Shown: in pieces, positions 1-8,664 of the stretch
Layout of the letters: each line of letters starts with the position of its first letter
Numbering within the stretch: position 1 is the first letter of the stretch
Origin: Sandaracinaceae bacterium
GTDB taxonomy: Bacteria; Myxococcota_A; Polyangia; Polyangiales; Sandaracinaceae
NCBI GenBank assembly: GCA_004213565.1
Contig: SHBB01000003.1
Coordinates: 1-51,402 of the forward strand
Direction of reading: 5' to 3'
DNA length: 51,402 nucleotides
Position numbers and translations under genes: made by a program
Notes under the pieces: generated by a model
What the model was told of the DNA's origin: nothing
The model's database searches: none
Seen by the model: the letters and a program-made list of their open reading frames with translations, nothing else

Positions 1-1252
1 TCCGCGCGCGCACCCGGCTCAGCCGCTCCTCCGGCGGCCACACCACGCACGCCCCGTCCTCGAGCCCCGCGGCCCAGCTCACCATCGCCTCGCGCTCGTC
101 GAGGAGCGCGCTCGTGTCGTCGTCGGCCGGAGCGCGCCAGGCCGCGAGCCACGCCGACGGTGAGAGCGCCCCGGTGTTCGCCGGCACCCACGCGATCGGG
201 AACAGGGCCGCCCACCCGGCCAGCGCCCAGGCCAGGCGAGGGTGTCGGCGCCCCATGCGCCACGCCTCGAACGCGAGCGTCGCCGCGAGGGGCCACATGA
301 GCGCCCCGACGTGCTGCAGACGCCACCCGAGCAGCCCCGCGAGGAACACCGAGAGCGTGGCCGTCACCCGGACCGCGGCGCCGACCGAGGCGGTGACCCG
401 CGCGTGGTGCAACGCCATCGCCGCGCCGACGAGGGCGAACGTGGAGAGGCCGAGCGAGGACAGCGCCGGACCGCGCTCGATCGGAGTCAGCCAGAGGCTC
501 TCCCACAGCGCGAGCTCGCCGCCGAGCCCCGCGTCCAGCACCACCCACACGACGAGCGCGAAGAGCAGCGCGCCGAGCGCGTCCCGGTGACGGGAGAGGG
601 CGCGCACGTCACGGCGCGCGATGCCCTCCGCGAGCGCGGCGCCCAGGAGCGCGGCGACGCCCGGCACGAGCGCGAGCGGAGTCCACGCCGCGGCGAAGAG
701 CACCCAGCCGACCGCTCCGAGGGCCTCCCTCGAGCCGGCGCGCTCCGCGTGTCCTCCGTCTCCGAGCCGCTGCGCCGCGAGCAGCAGCGCGAGGGCGGCG
801 GGCGCGTCGGCCTCGTGGTGGAGCGCGAGCGCGAACACGGCGGCGGCCGCCACGCCCACGGTCGCCGTCGGCGCGGAGGGACGGGCTCGGCGCACGGCCA
901 GCCACGCGAGCCCGGCCGTCCACGTCGCGGAGACGAGCGTGAGCGAGAACGCGATCTGGTCGGGCGCGGCGCTCGCCCACGCCACGGGCCAGGCCATCAG
1001 CTGCGGGAGGATCCCGTCGTGGGATCGAGTCGTGAGCGTGCTGAGCGCCCCCTGCGACGCGAGCCACGCCAGCTCGATCCGCGACGCGAGCGCGTCGAGC
1101 GCCCGAGCCTCGCCACGGCCGACGCCGACGGCGCGCGTGATCGCGAGCCCGATCGCGATGAGCCCACACGCGGCACCCGAGGTGACCAGGCCCCACCGAG
1201 ACCCCCGAGCCAGTCCAGCCGCTCTCGGCGCGCCCTCCGTACGCTCGGACAT
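1..1252 (-). CDS. Polytopic membrane protein (partial, runs off the left edge)
   Basis: Reading the minus strand from an ATG at 1252 gives 417 codons without a stop up to the window edge, so the 3' end is missing. The protein starts MSERTEGAPRAAGLARG and soon enters a run of hydrophobic segments (about residues 22-40, 95-120, 130-155, 180-205, 230-250, 280-330 and 350-370). These are separated by short Arg-rich loops, as in a multi-spanning inner-membrane protein. No catalytic motif is recognisable. It is divergent from the membrane protein starting at 1283 (30 bp apart), which suggests a shared promoter and a related role, possibly in surface glycan or lipid modification; that is inference. 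Overlapping frames on the plus strand are shadows, because only this frame gives a coherent alternation of hydrophobic segments and loops. Confidence 0.7.
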   Translation of the reverse strand, partial: MSERTEGAPRAAGLARGSRWGLVTSGAACGLIAIGLAITRAVGVGRGEARALDALASRIELAWLASQGALSTLTTRSHDGILPQLMAWPVAWASAAPDQIAFSLTLVSATWTAGLAWLAVRRARPSAPTATVGVAAAAVFALALHHEADAPAALALLLAAQRLGDGGHAERAGSREALGAVGWVLFAAAWTPLALVPGVAALLGAALAEGIARRDVRALSRHRDALGALLFALVVWVVLDAGLGGELALWESLWLTPIERGPALSSLGLSTFALVGAAMALHHARVTASVGAAVRVTATLSVFLAGLLGWRLQHVGALMWPLAATLAFEAWRMGRRHPRLAWALAGWAALFPIAWVPANTGALSPSAWLAAWRAPADDDTSALLDEREAMVSWAAGLEDGACVVWPPEERLSRVRAR

Positions 1253-1282
1253 CCGCGTCGGCGATTGTGGCACACTCGTGTC

Positions 1283-3028
1283 GTGAGCGCCGAGCGCGGG
1301 TCGCCGTCACAGGCTCGCGCGCGAGCGCCCAGCCATCGCCTCGTCGCGTGGACGCTCGCGGGCCTGCTCCTGGCGACGACCGGCCTGCACGCGGCGTCGT
1401 GGGACGACGGCTTCTACAACGACGACTTCTTCCACCTGGCCGTGCTCGAAGGCCGGCTCGCCGGGGTGGGGCGCCTCGACCTGTTCGAGTTCACGGCGGC
1501 CAGGCCCGTCTCCTCCGCCCAGGGTCACCTCTGGCCGTGGTGGACCAGCCCCGACCTCCGCCTGCGGTTCTTCCGCCCGCTCACGAGCGTGACGCTCTGG
1601 GTCGATCACGCGACCCACGGGCGCTGGCAGCCCGGCTACCACGTCGGCAACCTCGTGATCTGGTCGCTCTTCGTCGTGGTGGTCGTGCTCGGAGTGCGCC
1701 GCCTCTGTGCCCGGTCCGGCCGGGGCGCCGACGCCTTCCTCGTGGCCGCCGCGTGCGCGCTCGCGAACGAAGCCCACGCGCTCCCCGTCGGCTGGGTGAC
1801 CGACCGCCACGCCCTCCTGCCGATGGTGTTCGTGGTCGGGGCCCTGCTGCTGCATGACACGCACCGGGCGACCCGCCGTCGGAAATGGCTGCTCGCCGCC
1901 TCGCTCGCGGCCGCGGCGGCGCTGGCGAGCAGCGAGTCCGGCTTCGCCGTCTTCATCTGGATCGCGGCCTACGAGCTGGCGTCGCGAGACGGCTGGGCGG
2001 CCCGTGCGCGCCGCGTCGCGCCCTACGCCGTCCTGGCCCTCGCCTACCTCGCGACGCACGGAGCGCTGGGGTACGGCGTGGACGGTCTGGCGTACTACGC
2101 CGACCCCATCGGGGCCCCCGCGTCGTTCCTCTCGAGCGCCCTCTCCGAGCGTCTTCCCCTCCTGACCCTCGGCGCGGCCACGCCTCTGCCCGCCGACCTG
2201 GCCCTGAGGGTCGAGGCGCCCACGCGCGCCCTCCTCCTCGCGGGCGGCTGGCTGCTCTTCGCGCTCCTCGGCGCGTGGGTGTGGCGGGCGCGCGCGGACC
2301 GGACGATCGCCTTCGTCGGGGTGGGAGTGGGCATGCACCTCCTCTTCCTGTGTACGAGTGAGCCCACGGATCGCGGCGCGTCCCTCCCGGTCGTGGGGGT
2401 GGCGTGGCTGGTGGCGACGGCGCTCTCGGACGCGCGCCGGAAGCGAGGCCCGAGGGCCCTCTCCCTCGCGGTGGCCGCGCTCGCTGTCGGCTTCGCGCTG
2501 GGTCCCGTGCAGGTCGCGCGATGGCAAGACCTCTTCGGCGACGCCAACGCCCGCCGCTGGTCCGAGGCGGAGCGCGCGGAGTGGCCTCGCGGCGCCGACT
2601 CCGCCCACGCGCGGGTCCTGTTCCTTCACGGCTCCCCCGACACCGCGGCCGGGTTGGTGGCGACCCGCAGCGCGCTGGGGCTGCCCGAGCTGCAGGCGGC
2701 GTGGCTGCTCTCGATGACCCCCGTGGCCGACCGCCTCGAGCGGGTCGGTCCCGACTCCCTGATCGTGCACGCGCGTCCCGGCGAGACCTGGCTGGCTTCG
2801 GCGCGCGAGCGCTCCTGGATGGCCGACCCCTCGACGCCGCTGTCACCCGGCGACCGCTTTCGGGTGGGCGCGCTCCGTGTGCGGATCGTCAGTCCGGCCG
2901 CGCTCCACGTGAGCGTCGATCGCGATCTCGACGACCCCAGCGTGTACCTGCTCGCCTGGGATGGCGCGCGCCACCGGCGGCTCGCCGCGCCGCCGATCGG
3001 GGAGACGGTGACCGCCGCGCCCCGGTGA
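1283..3028 (+). CDS. Polytopic membrane protein resembling GT-C/TMTC-type glycosyltransferases
   Basis: A 581-residue protein. I place the start at the GTG at 1283 (VSAERGSPSQ), because the open frame upstream is only antisense to the divergent gene. One hydrophobic helix (about 21-38) is followed by a short acidic loop, SWDDGFYNDDFFH, with two Asp pairs (41-42 and 47-48). Then comes FFRPLTS and a HxxN-like YHVGN segment leading into further helices. An acidic pair in the first loop followed by a conserved RPL is typical of GT-C fold glycosyltransferases (ArnT/PMT/TMTC-like), which use lipid-linked sugars in the membrane. About ten helices precede a soluble C-terminal domain (about 430-581). 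The family assignment is from motif memory, so the exact substrate is unknown. Confidence 0.65.
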   Translation: MSAERGSPSQARARAPSHRLVAWTLAGLLLATTGLHAASWDDGFYNDDFFHLAVLEGRLAGVGRLDLFEFTAARPVSSAQGHLWPWWTSPDLRLRFFRPLTSVTLWVDHATHGRWQPGYHVGNLVIWSLFVVVVVLGVRRLCARSGRGADAFLVAAACALANEAHALPVGWVTDRHALLPMVFVVGALLLHDTHRATRRRKWLLAASLAAAAALASSESGFAVFIWIAAYELASRDGWAARARRVAPYAVLALAYLATHGALGYGVDGLAYYADPIGAPASFLSSALSERLPLLTLGAATPLPADLALRVEAPTRALLLAGGWLLFALLGAWVWRARADRTIAFVGVGVGMHLLFLCTSEPTDRGASLPVVGVAWLVATALSDARRKRGPRALSLAVAALAVGFALGPVQVARWQDLFGDANARRWSEAERAEWPRGADSAHARVLFLHGSPDTAAGLVATRSALGLPELQAAWLLSMTPVADRLERVGPDSLIVHARPGETWLASARERSWMADPSTPLSPGDRFRVGALRVRIVSPAALHVSVDRDLDDPSVYLLAWDGARHRRLAAPPIGETVTAAPR

Positions 3029-3053
3029 GCCCCCGGCTGCTATCCTCCCGCCG

Positions 3054-4148
3054 ATGCCGGATGGCGACGAGCACGCGCCGACGCCTGCGTGGAAGGCGCT
3101 CGGTGTCACCGTCGCGGTGAGCCTCCTCGCGATCGGCCTCCACACCGCGGTCGCGCACGTGAGCGATCCGCCGCCGGCGCCGCCCCTGACCCTCGACGCG
3201 CGCGCGCCCGCCGAGCCTCGGGTGGGATACTTCACCTGGGGCCGCAGCCCCGTGCTCGACGAGATCGAGCGCGCCTTCGTCGATCGCCTCGGGGAGCACG
3301 ACGAGGTTCGCGTGCGGGTGATGAGCCACACCGCGGACTTCGACCTGGACAACGTCGAGCCGCTCATCGCGCGGGCGCTCGCCACGGAAGAGCTCGACGT
3401 CGCGGTCGCGGTCACGACCCCGCTCGCTCGCGCGCTCCACACGCGCTCCGGCCAGCTCCCCCTCGTCTTCGCGGCGATCACCGATCCCGTCGGCGCCGGC
3501 CTCGTCCCGAGCTGGGAGAACGAGCGCGGATCGAGGGTCACCGGGGTCTCGGCGCATTGCCCCGAGGACAGCCACCTCGCGCTCATCCAGGAGCTGCTCC
3601 CGGAGGCGCGCCGCGTCGCGCTCCTCCACGACACCCAGAGTGAGCTCTTGCCCCCGCTGCCCTTCGCCCTCCTCGAGGCGCGCGGTCTGACCCTCGTCCC
3701 CGTGCGCGCCACCGCTCGCGGCGAGATCCCCGAGATGGTCGGCCGCATCGAGGCCGCGCGTGCGGATGTCGTCTGGGTTCACACGGCCTGGGCGAGCCCC
3801 GAGGTGGCCTTCGCCGGCTTCGACACCCTCTCGCGCCTGACCGCCGAGCGGCGGCTTCCCATCATCGCGAGCGACACCCTCCAGGTTCGCCACGGCGCCC
3901 TCGCGGCCCAGGGCCTCGACATGGAGGCGATCGGGACCGCGGCGGCCGAGGCCGTCCTCGCCATCCTCGGCGGCCAGGACCCGGGCTCCCTCCCCGTCTC
4001 GCGCCTCGGGTGCGGCCGCCCCGTCCTCGACCTCCGGCGCGCCGCGCAGCTCGGCGTCTCCGTCCCGCCGGCCCTCGCGGCCCGCGCCGTCACGCAGCTC
4101 GACGACGCTCCGCCCGCGCCGAGCCCCCCCGAGGCCTTCCTGCCCTGA
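3054..4148 (+). CDS. ABC transporter substrate-binding protein-like (ABC_sub_bind family)
   Basis: A 364-residue protein with an N-terminal membrane anchor or uncleaved signal (about 14-34) and a Pro-rich stretch. A periplasmic two-lobe domain follows from about residue 56 (RVGYFTWGRSPVLDEIERAF). The motifs LPLVFAAITDPVGAGLV, a central block on SRVTGVSA, and IIASDTLQVRHGALAAQGLDM match the ABC_sub_bind family (PF04392, TrpX-like). Those proteins bind small ligands, often aromatic amino acids, for an ABC importer. No permease or ATPase gene is adjacent, so it may be an orphan receptor. The start codon lies 26 bp after the preceding gene, which suggests co-transcription. Confidence 0.8.
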   Translation: MPDGDEHAPTPAWKALGVTVAVSLLAIGLHTAVAHVSDPPPAPPLTLDARAPAEPRVGYFTWGRSPVLDEIERAFVDRLGEHDEVRVRVMSHTADFDLDNVEPLIARALATEELDVAVAVTTPLARALHTRSGQLPLVFAAITDPVGAGLVPSWENERGSRVTGVSAHCPEDSHLALIQELLPEARRVALLHDTQSELLPPLPFALLEARGLTLVPVRATARGEIPEMVGRIEAARADVVWVHTAWASPEVAFAGFDTLSRLTAERRLPIIASDTLQVRHGALAAQGLDMEAIGTAAAEAVLAILGGQDPGSLPVSRLGCGRPVLDLRRAAQLGVSVPPALAARAVTQLDDAPPAPSPPEAFLP

Positions 4149-4155
4149 CGCGCGG

Positions 4156-4184
4156 GTCCCCGAGCGCTCCTCGCCTGAGGGGAC
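4156..4184. terminator. Possible hairpin after the substrate-binding protein gene
   Basis: GTCCCC (4156-4161) and GGGGAC (4179-4184) form a 6-bp inverted repeat a few bases past the stop codon. The right arm continues GGGGACGCTAG, which also matches the end of the REP-A repeats found later, so this may be an old element end rather than a terminator. There is no U-tract. Confidence 0.3.
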
Positions 4185-4247
4185 GCTAGCGGGCTTGTCT
4201 CCCGGGACCCTTTCGCGGATGCTGTGACGCGAGGGGAGCGAGGAGGC

Positions 4248-5261
4248 GTGGCCACCTACGAGATGTTCTGGGACTGTGCGTCCTGCGGGACGCAGAAGCT
4301 GCTCGGCAAGTCGCATCGGCGGTGCCCCGAGTGTGGCGCGCCGCAGGACGCCTCGCGGCGCTACTTCCCGGCCGAGCACGAGAAGGTCGCCGCGCACGAT
4401 CACGTCTACGTCGGGCGCGACTACGTGTGCGCGCACTGCCAGGCGCCCAACAGCCGCGCGGCCAAGCACTGCGTTCAGTGCGGCGCGCCCATCGGCGACG
4501 ACGACGCCGACGCGAGGCTCGTCCCGTGGAACCCCCAGCCCGCGCAGGCCTCGCGCCTCGCCGGCTTCCGCGCCTTCGTCCGCCATCGGTTCGCCACGCG
4601 CCGCCGCCGGATCCTCAGCGTGCTCGCCCTGCTCGGGGGCCTGGCTGGCATCGCGGCGATGTGCGGCGCCATCACCATGTTCTGGACGCGCGCGGCCGAG
4701 GTCGAGGCGACCGGCCACCGCTGGGAGCGCAGCGTCTCCATCGAGCGCTTCAGCGCCGAGAGCGCTGGCGCCTGGTGCGACGGCATGCCCTCCGACGCAT
4801 ACGGCGTCAGCCGCTCGACCCGCCAGCGGGACACCCGCCGCATCCCCGAAGGCCAGGACTGCACCTCCGTCAACGTCGACAACGGCGACGGCACCTACAG
4901 CCAGCAGCAGGAGTGCACCACGCGCTACCGTGAGGAGCCCATCTATGACGACTGGTGCGACTACACCGTCGATCGCTGGGTCTACGACCACTCCGAGACC
5001 GCGGCCGGCGAAGGCACGCGTCCGTCGCCGTACTGGCCGAGCGTCAGCGTCAGCGCCTGCGCCTCCCTCGGCTGCACCCGGCAGGGCGGCCGGAGCGCCG
5101 AGTACGTCGTCCGCTATCTCGAGGTGGGCGAAGACGAGCCGCTCGAGTGTGACTTCGACCAGCGGACCTGGGAGAGCGTCGAGCGCGGCAGCCGATGGTC
5201 GGCGGAGATCCGCGTGATCACCGGTGGCCTCGTCTGCGACTCCCTGCGCGCTCGCCGCTGA
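4248..5261 (+). CDS. Membrane protein with two N-terminal zinc ribbons
   Basis: The first residues carry two clear zinc-ribbon knuckle pairs: C10-x2-C13 with C26-x2-C29, then C61-x2-C64 with C75-x2-C78. A basic stretch (RHRFATRRRR) precedes a single transmembrane helix at about 121-146. The remaining roughly 190 residues, rich in Cys, Tyr and Trp, would lie outside the membrane. I choose the GTG at 4248 because it follows a purine-rich GAGGGGAG/AGGAGG ribosome-binding region; an in-frame GTG at 4224 would add eight unlike residues. This looks like the common architecture of a cytosolic double zinc ribbon tethered to an extracytoplasmic sensor or binding domain. I do not recognise the outer domain, and the function is unknown. 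Confidence 0.75.
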   Translation: MATYEMFWDCASCGTQKLLGKSHRRCPECGAPQDASRRYFPAEHEKVAAHDHVYVGRDYVCAHCQAPNSRAAKHCVQCGAPIGDDDADARLVPWNPQPAQASRLAGFRAFVRHRFATRRRRILSVLALLGGLAGIAAMCGAITMFWTRAAEVEATGHRWERSVSIERFSAESAGAWCDGMPSDAYGVSRSTRQRDTRRIPEGQDCTSVNVDNGDGTYSQQQECTTRYREEPIYDDWCDYTVDRWVYDHSETAAGEGTRPSPYWPSVSVSACASLGCTRQGGRSAEYVVRYLEVGEDEPLECDFDQRTWESVERGSRWSAEIRVITGGLVCDSLRARR

Positions 5262-5347
5262 GGTGTCGATCATCGTGTCTCCCCCGAGCCTGGTGAGCAC
5301 TGCGTGATCCGTCACAGCCCGGTGGCCGCGTCGGGTAGGCTTCCCCC

Positions 5348-6034
5348 GTGACCCACTGGAACGGAGACGACCGCCCGGCGGAGGCGATCCTGTTGCAGCT
5401 CGACGGCCTCCGGAGCGAGGCCTCGACGGCGCCCCCGCTCGCCGAGCTGAAGGGCACCACCTATCGGGAGGGCGAGGCGACGGTCATCGCCTTCGACGCG
5501 GGGACCTGCCTGGTCCTGCCGCCTCCCGTCTCGGCCCCGTGGCCGCTCACGAGGGGCTTCGCGTTCGAGCCGCCGCCCGCCTTCCGCGCCGCCATGGCCA
5601 TCGCCAACGGGATGGAGCTCTCGTACGTCGGCTCACTCCCGGAGGGCTCCGGTGAGGTCGCGCGGGCGCACACGCGGTTCTTCACCGGCGCCGGGCGCGA
5701 GGCGTTCGAGAGCTGGAGAGACGACTGGCTGGCGCCGATCCTCGAGGAGCCCGAGGAGTACGACTTCGACGCCGCCGCCCTCGCTCGCCACGACCCGTCC
5801 GACTTCATGGTCGTCTACGACGACGCCAACGGGACCTTCGGCGGGTTCCACCGACAGATCGCGGGCCCGGCCGGCGAGCCCGCGTTCGTCCTGTGGATGC
5901 ACGACGAGCCCGGCGGTCTCCACGGCGGCTCGCTCGAGCGCGCGGACACCCTCACCTACGGCGACTACCTCGTGGCCTTCATCCACGCCCACGCCACCGA
6001 CAGCGACGCGTACGACCTGCTCTTCCGCGGCTGA
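5348..6034 (+). CDS. Hypothetical protein (SUKH-like features, uncertain)
   Basis: A 228-residue soluble protein starting at GTG (MTHWNGDDRPAEAILLQ). It has no signal peptide or membrane segment. The C-terminal half (YDDANGTFGGFHRQIAGPAGEPAFVLWMHD and following) alternates aromatic and acidic positions in a way reminiscent of SMI1/KNR4 (SUKH) proteins, which often act as immunity proteins. No diagnostic motif allows a firm assignment. It sits alone between a zinc-ribbon membrane protein and a lipoprotein gene. Confidence 0.6.
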   Translation: MTHWNGDDRPAEAILLQLDGLRSEASTAPPLAELKGTTYREGEATVIAFDAGTCLVLPPPVSAPWPLTRGFAFEPPPAFRAAMAIANGMELSYVGSLPEGSGEVARAHTRFFTGAGREAFESWRDDWLAPILEEPEEYDFDAAALARHDPSDFMVVYDDANGTFGGFHRQIAGPAGEPAFVLWMHDEPGGLHGGSLERADTLTYGDYLVAFIHAHATDSDAYDLLFRG

Positions 6035-6131
6035 GCCCGGCTCGGTGGCGACGGCGTAGAGATCGCGTGACGCCTGCTCTGGCGGCGCGCGTCGGCTTGC
6101 CGCGGCGTCGGGGCTTGCGATGCTCCCGCGC

Positions 6132-7226
6132 ATGATCGCCCCGAAGCGCCTCCCCTTCTTTTTCGTCGCGCTCCTCGCGGTGGGCTGCGATGGCTCGTCC
6201 GACACGCCCGACGCGGCGCGCTCCGACGCGGCCACGCCCATCGACGCGGCCACGCCCATCGACGCGGGCGCGCCGGTCGACGCCGCGAGCCCGGACGCGG
6301 GCCTGCCCACCGACGCGGGCGACCCGACCGACGCGGGCGACACGGACGCCGCGAGCCTCGACGCGGGCGTACCCACCGACCTGAGCTTCCGCGTGGTCGA
6401 CGTGACGCTCCCCGAGGGCGTGGGCACCGCGCGCGGGATCGAGCTCTTCACGTCCGAGGCCGCGCTCGCGGCGTACTTCGGCGGCGTGGCCCCCGCGGGC
6501 GTCGACTTCAGCCGAGAGCACGCCCTGCTCTACACGGAAGGCGCGCGACCCTTCCCGGGGCACCTCGCGAGCGTGACCGCGCTGGCGATCTCGGCCGACG
6601 GCGCGCGGCTGCTCGTCGACACGCACCACCGCGCGCCCGGCGCGAGCTGCGAGGTCCTCGGCCTCGAGCGCGTCGCCTTCCAGCTCGTGGCGTTCGAGGC
6701 CACGCCGAGCGAGGCCATGGAGCGCGCGCACGCGACCTCGTCCTTCGACTGCGCGGCCTCCGGCGCGAGCGAGAACACGGCGTGCACGGCCACCATGCTC
6801 TGCGGCGCGGACCTCATCTGCGGCAACCTCACCCGCGGCGCGTCCGGCCTCTGCTACTCGACCGACCTCTGGGACGCGTTCTTCGACCCGACCGAGGGCG
6901 CGCTCGTCGACGACGGCGTCACCACACGCACCCTGACGGCCACCGGCCTCGCCAGCGTCGACGTCGACGTCATCGCGTACGTCGAGCTGACCCACGCCGA
7001 CCCCTCCGAGCTCCGCGTCACGCTCACGAACCCGTCGGGGAACGAGGTCATCGTGTTCGACCGCGAGCCCGCGGCCAGCCCTCTCGTCCTAGCGCGCGTC
7101 CCCGTCGGCTTCTCGGGCGACGAGGACGTCAACGGCACCTGGACCTTGCGGATCACCGACCACGCGCCCGGCAACACCGGCACGCTGACCCGCTGGGGCG
7201 TCGAGGTCGTGAGCCGCTGGGACTGA
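6132..7226 (+). CDS. Lipoprotein with proprotein convertase P-domain
   Basis: I start at the ATG at 6132, giving MIAPKRLPFFFVALLAVGC with a lipobox at Cys19; an ATG at 6120 would only extend the signal peptide. Residues 25-80 are a low-complexity linker of repeated P-x-DA units, typical of myxobacterial surface lipoproteins. A middle globular region follows, with a Cys-rich patch (about 205-240). The C-terminal 120 residues form a P-domain: VDVDVIAYVELTHADPSELRV, LTNPSGN, NGTWTLRITDHAPGNTGTL. P-domains are beta-sandwiches usually attached to subtilases or other secreted enzymes, but no protease is visible here. It is probably an outer-surface binding protein. Confidence 0.8.
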   Translation: MIAPKRLPFFFVALLAVGCDGSSDTPDAARSDAATPIDAATPIDAGAPVDAASPDAGLPTDAGDPTDAGDTDAASLDAGVPTDLSFRVVDVTLPEGVGTARGIELFTSEAALAAYFGGVAPAGVDFSREHALLYTEGARPFPGHLASVTALAISADGARLLVDTHHRAPGASCEVLGLERVAFQLVAFEATPSEAMERAHATSSFDCAASGASENTACTATMLCGADLICGNLTRGASGLCYSTDLWDAFFDPTEGALVDDGVTTRTLTATGLASVDVDVIAYVELTHADPSELRVTLTNPSGNEVIVFDREPAASPLVLARVPVGFSGDEDVNGTWTLRITDHAPGNTGTLTRWGVEVVSRWD

Positions 7227-7306
7227 CCGCGCGCCGTTCGGCGTCTTCTCGACGCGCGGCGACTGACGAGCGCGTCCCTGCCCCTCGCCGCTGGTAGGCT
7301 CGCGTC

Positions 7307-8557
7307 ATGGCGGATGGAGGTCGTCGACTCCCCGAGCACACCGGCGTCGCGCTCGCGGCGGTGGGGGTGCTGGCGTCGGTGGTGGTGTTCGCGCTCGTCC
7401 GCGGCAAGCTCCTCGAGCGACGGGAGGCGAGGCTCGCGGAGCTGAGCGAGGCGCTCGACGTGGGAGACCAGACCTGGGCGCTGCTCGAGGCGGAGCAGGG
7501 CTTCTCGACGCGCGGCGCCTCGCCGATCCCGCTCGTGACCCCGCCCGTCGGCTGGGAGGAGGCGCGCGCGCCGTGGATGGCCGTCGACGCGCGGCGCGCG
7601 GTCCCGCGCGGCTTCGACCCCTCCGCGAAGGGCGCGCTGTTCGAGCACGACGGCCAGGGGCTGACGCTCTCGTCGGCGCACGTCGAGCTGCCCGACCGGA
7701 TCCGCGCCGAGCTGCATCGAGACGTGCAGTGGGTCGCCTTCGTACGGCGCGCGCCGCGGGCCGGAGTCTACGAGCGCGGCGACGAGGCGGTGCGGGCGGA
7801 GCGCGCCGACGTGCGGCTGACCCTCCTCGACGGAACCCTGCTCGCGCTCGGCACCTGCGAGGCGGTGCCGCCGCTCGTCCGCAGCGCGTCGTCCACGGGC
7901 CCGAGTGACGCGGAGCTCGAGCCCGAGACGATCGCGGAGCTGGTCACGCGCATGCTCGACGCGGCGCGCGCGGCCGACGACTCCGAGGACGACCAGCAGC
8001 GCGGTGAGTGCCTCGCGAGCGAGATGCCCGACAAGCCGGCGAAGGCCTCCCGGCCGCACCCGCTCTGCGCGATGGGCGCGACGCCGGAGTGCCTCGCCGA
8101 CTGCGACTCGGGAGGCGGCCCGAGCTGCACCGTCGCCGCGCACGCGCTCTCCGAGACCGACCCCGCCCGCGCGCGAGAGCTGCAGCGGCGCGGCTGCGCG
8201 CTCGGGAACCACGACGCCTGCGTCCAGTGGGCGCTCGCCACGCGGAGCCACCGCGGCGAGGGCGACGAGTCCGGGCTCGCCTGCGCGGCGCGTGTCTTCG
8301 AGCGCGCCTGCGACGCGGAGCACCGACTCGGCTGCGGCATGTTCGGCTTCGCGCTCGCCCGCGGCGCCGGCGTGGAGCCCGGCGTGGAGCGCGCGCGCGA
8401 CCTGCTCGAGTCGTCGTGCTCGGAGCTCGGCGGCGCCCCCTGCTTCGCCCTCGGCGTCCTCCGCCGCGACCGCGTGTTCGGCGAAGCCCAGCAGACGCAA
8501 GCAGACGCCGCCTTCTCCCGCGCGTGCGCCACCGGCTACACCGCCGCCTGCGACTGA
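7307..8557 (+). CDS. Membrane-anchored Sel1-like repeat protein
   Basis: A 416-residue protein with one N-terminal transmembrane helix (about 12-33) and then a poorly conserved region of about 200 residues. A Cys-rich C-terminal half follows (about 230-416). There, repeats with the pattern A-x-x-L-x-x-x-C...G-x-x-x-x-C resemble Sel1/HcpC helical repeats, each with a Cys pair bridging the two helices (RRGCALGNHDACVQWAL, ERACDAEHRLGCGMFGFALA, ESSCSELGGAPCFALGVL, SRACATGYTAACD). Disulfide-bonded Sel1 repeats are usual in periplasmic or secreted proteins, so the repeats probably lie outside the cytoplasm. Partner unknown. Confidence 0.8.
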   Translation: MADGGRRLPEHTGVALAAVGVLASVVVFALVRGKLLERREARLAELSEALDVGDQTWALLEAEQGFSTRGASPIPLVTPPVGWEEARAPWMAVDARRAVPRGFDPSAKGALFEHDGQGLTLSSAHVELPDRIRAELHRDVQWVAFVRRAPRAGVYERGDEAVRAERADVRLTLLDGTLLALGTCEAVPPLVRSASSTGPSDAELEPETIAELVTRMLDAARAADDSEDDQQRGECLASEMPDKPAKASRPHPLCAMGATPECLADCDSGGGPSCTVAAHALSETDPARARELQRRGCALGNHDACVQWALATRSHRGEGDESGLACAARVFERACDAEHRLGCGMFGFALARGAGVEPGVERARDLLESSCSELGGAPCFALGVLRRDRVFGEAQQTQADAAFSRACATGYTAACD

Positions 8558-8608
8558 AGCGCGCCCATGGAGGAGGAGCGCACGCGACGCGGCGTCCTCG
8601 TTCGGTGT

Positions 8609-8638
8609 TTTACTAACTTTGAAAAATGCCGCTATTGT
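8609..8638 (+). promoter_or_regulatory. AT-rich promoter-like segment before the Cys-repeat lipoprotein
   Basis: The sequence TTTACT (8609-8614), an 18-bp spacer and TATTGT (8633-8638) lie in a short AT-rich island that stands out from the surrounding GC-rich DNA, 26 bp upstream of the ATG at 8665. It is plausibly a sigma-70-type promoter. Confidence 0.35.
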
Positions 8639-8664
8639 CGCGCCTCGACTCAACCGAGGTAAAA

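Noticed and set aside
242-1282. Upstream extension of the membrane protein gene that starts at 1283
   Set aside because: This part is antisense to the divergent membrane protein gene. The sensible N-terminus begins at the GTG at 1283.
2889-5315. An 808-codon open frame on the minus strand
   Set aside because: It covers two recognisable plus-strand genes (substrate-binding protein and zinc-ribbon protein) and has no family pattern.
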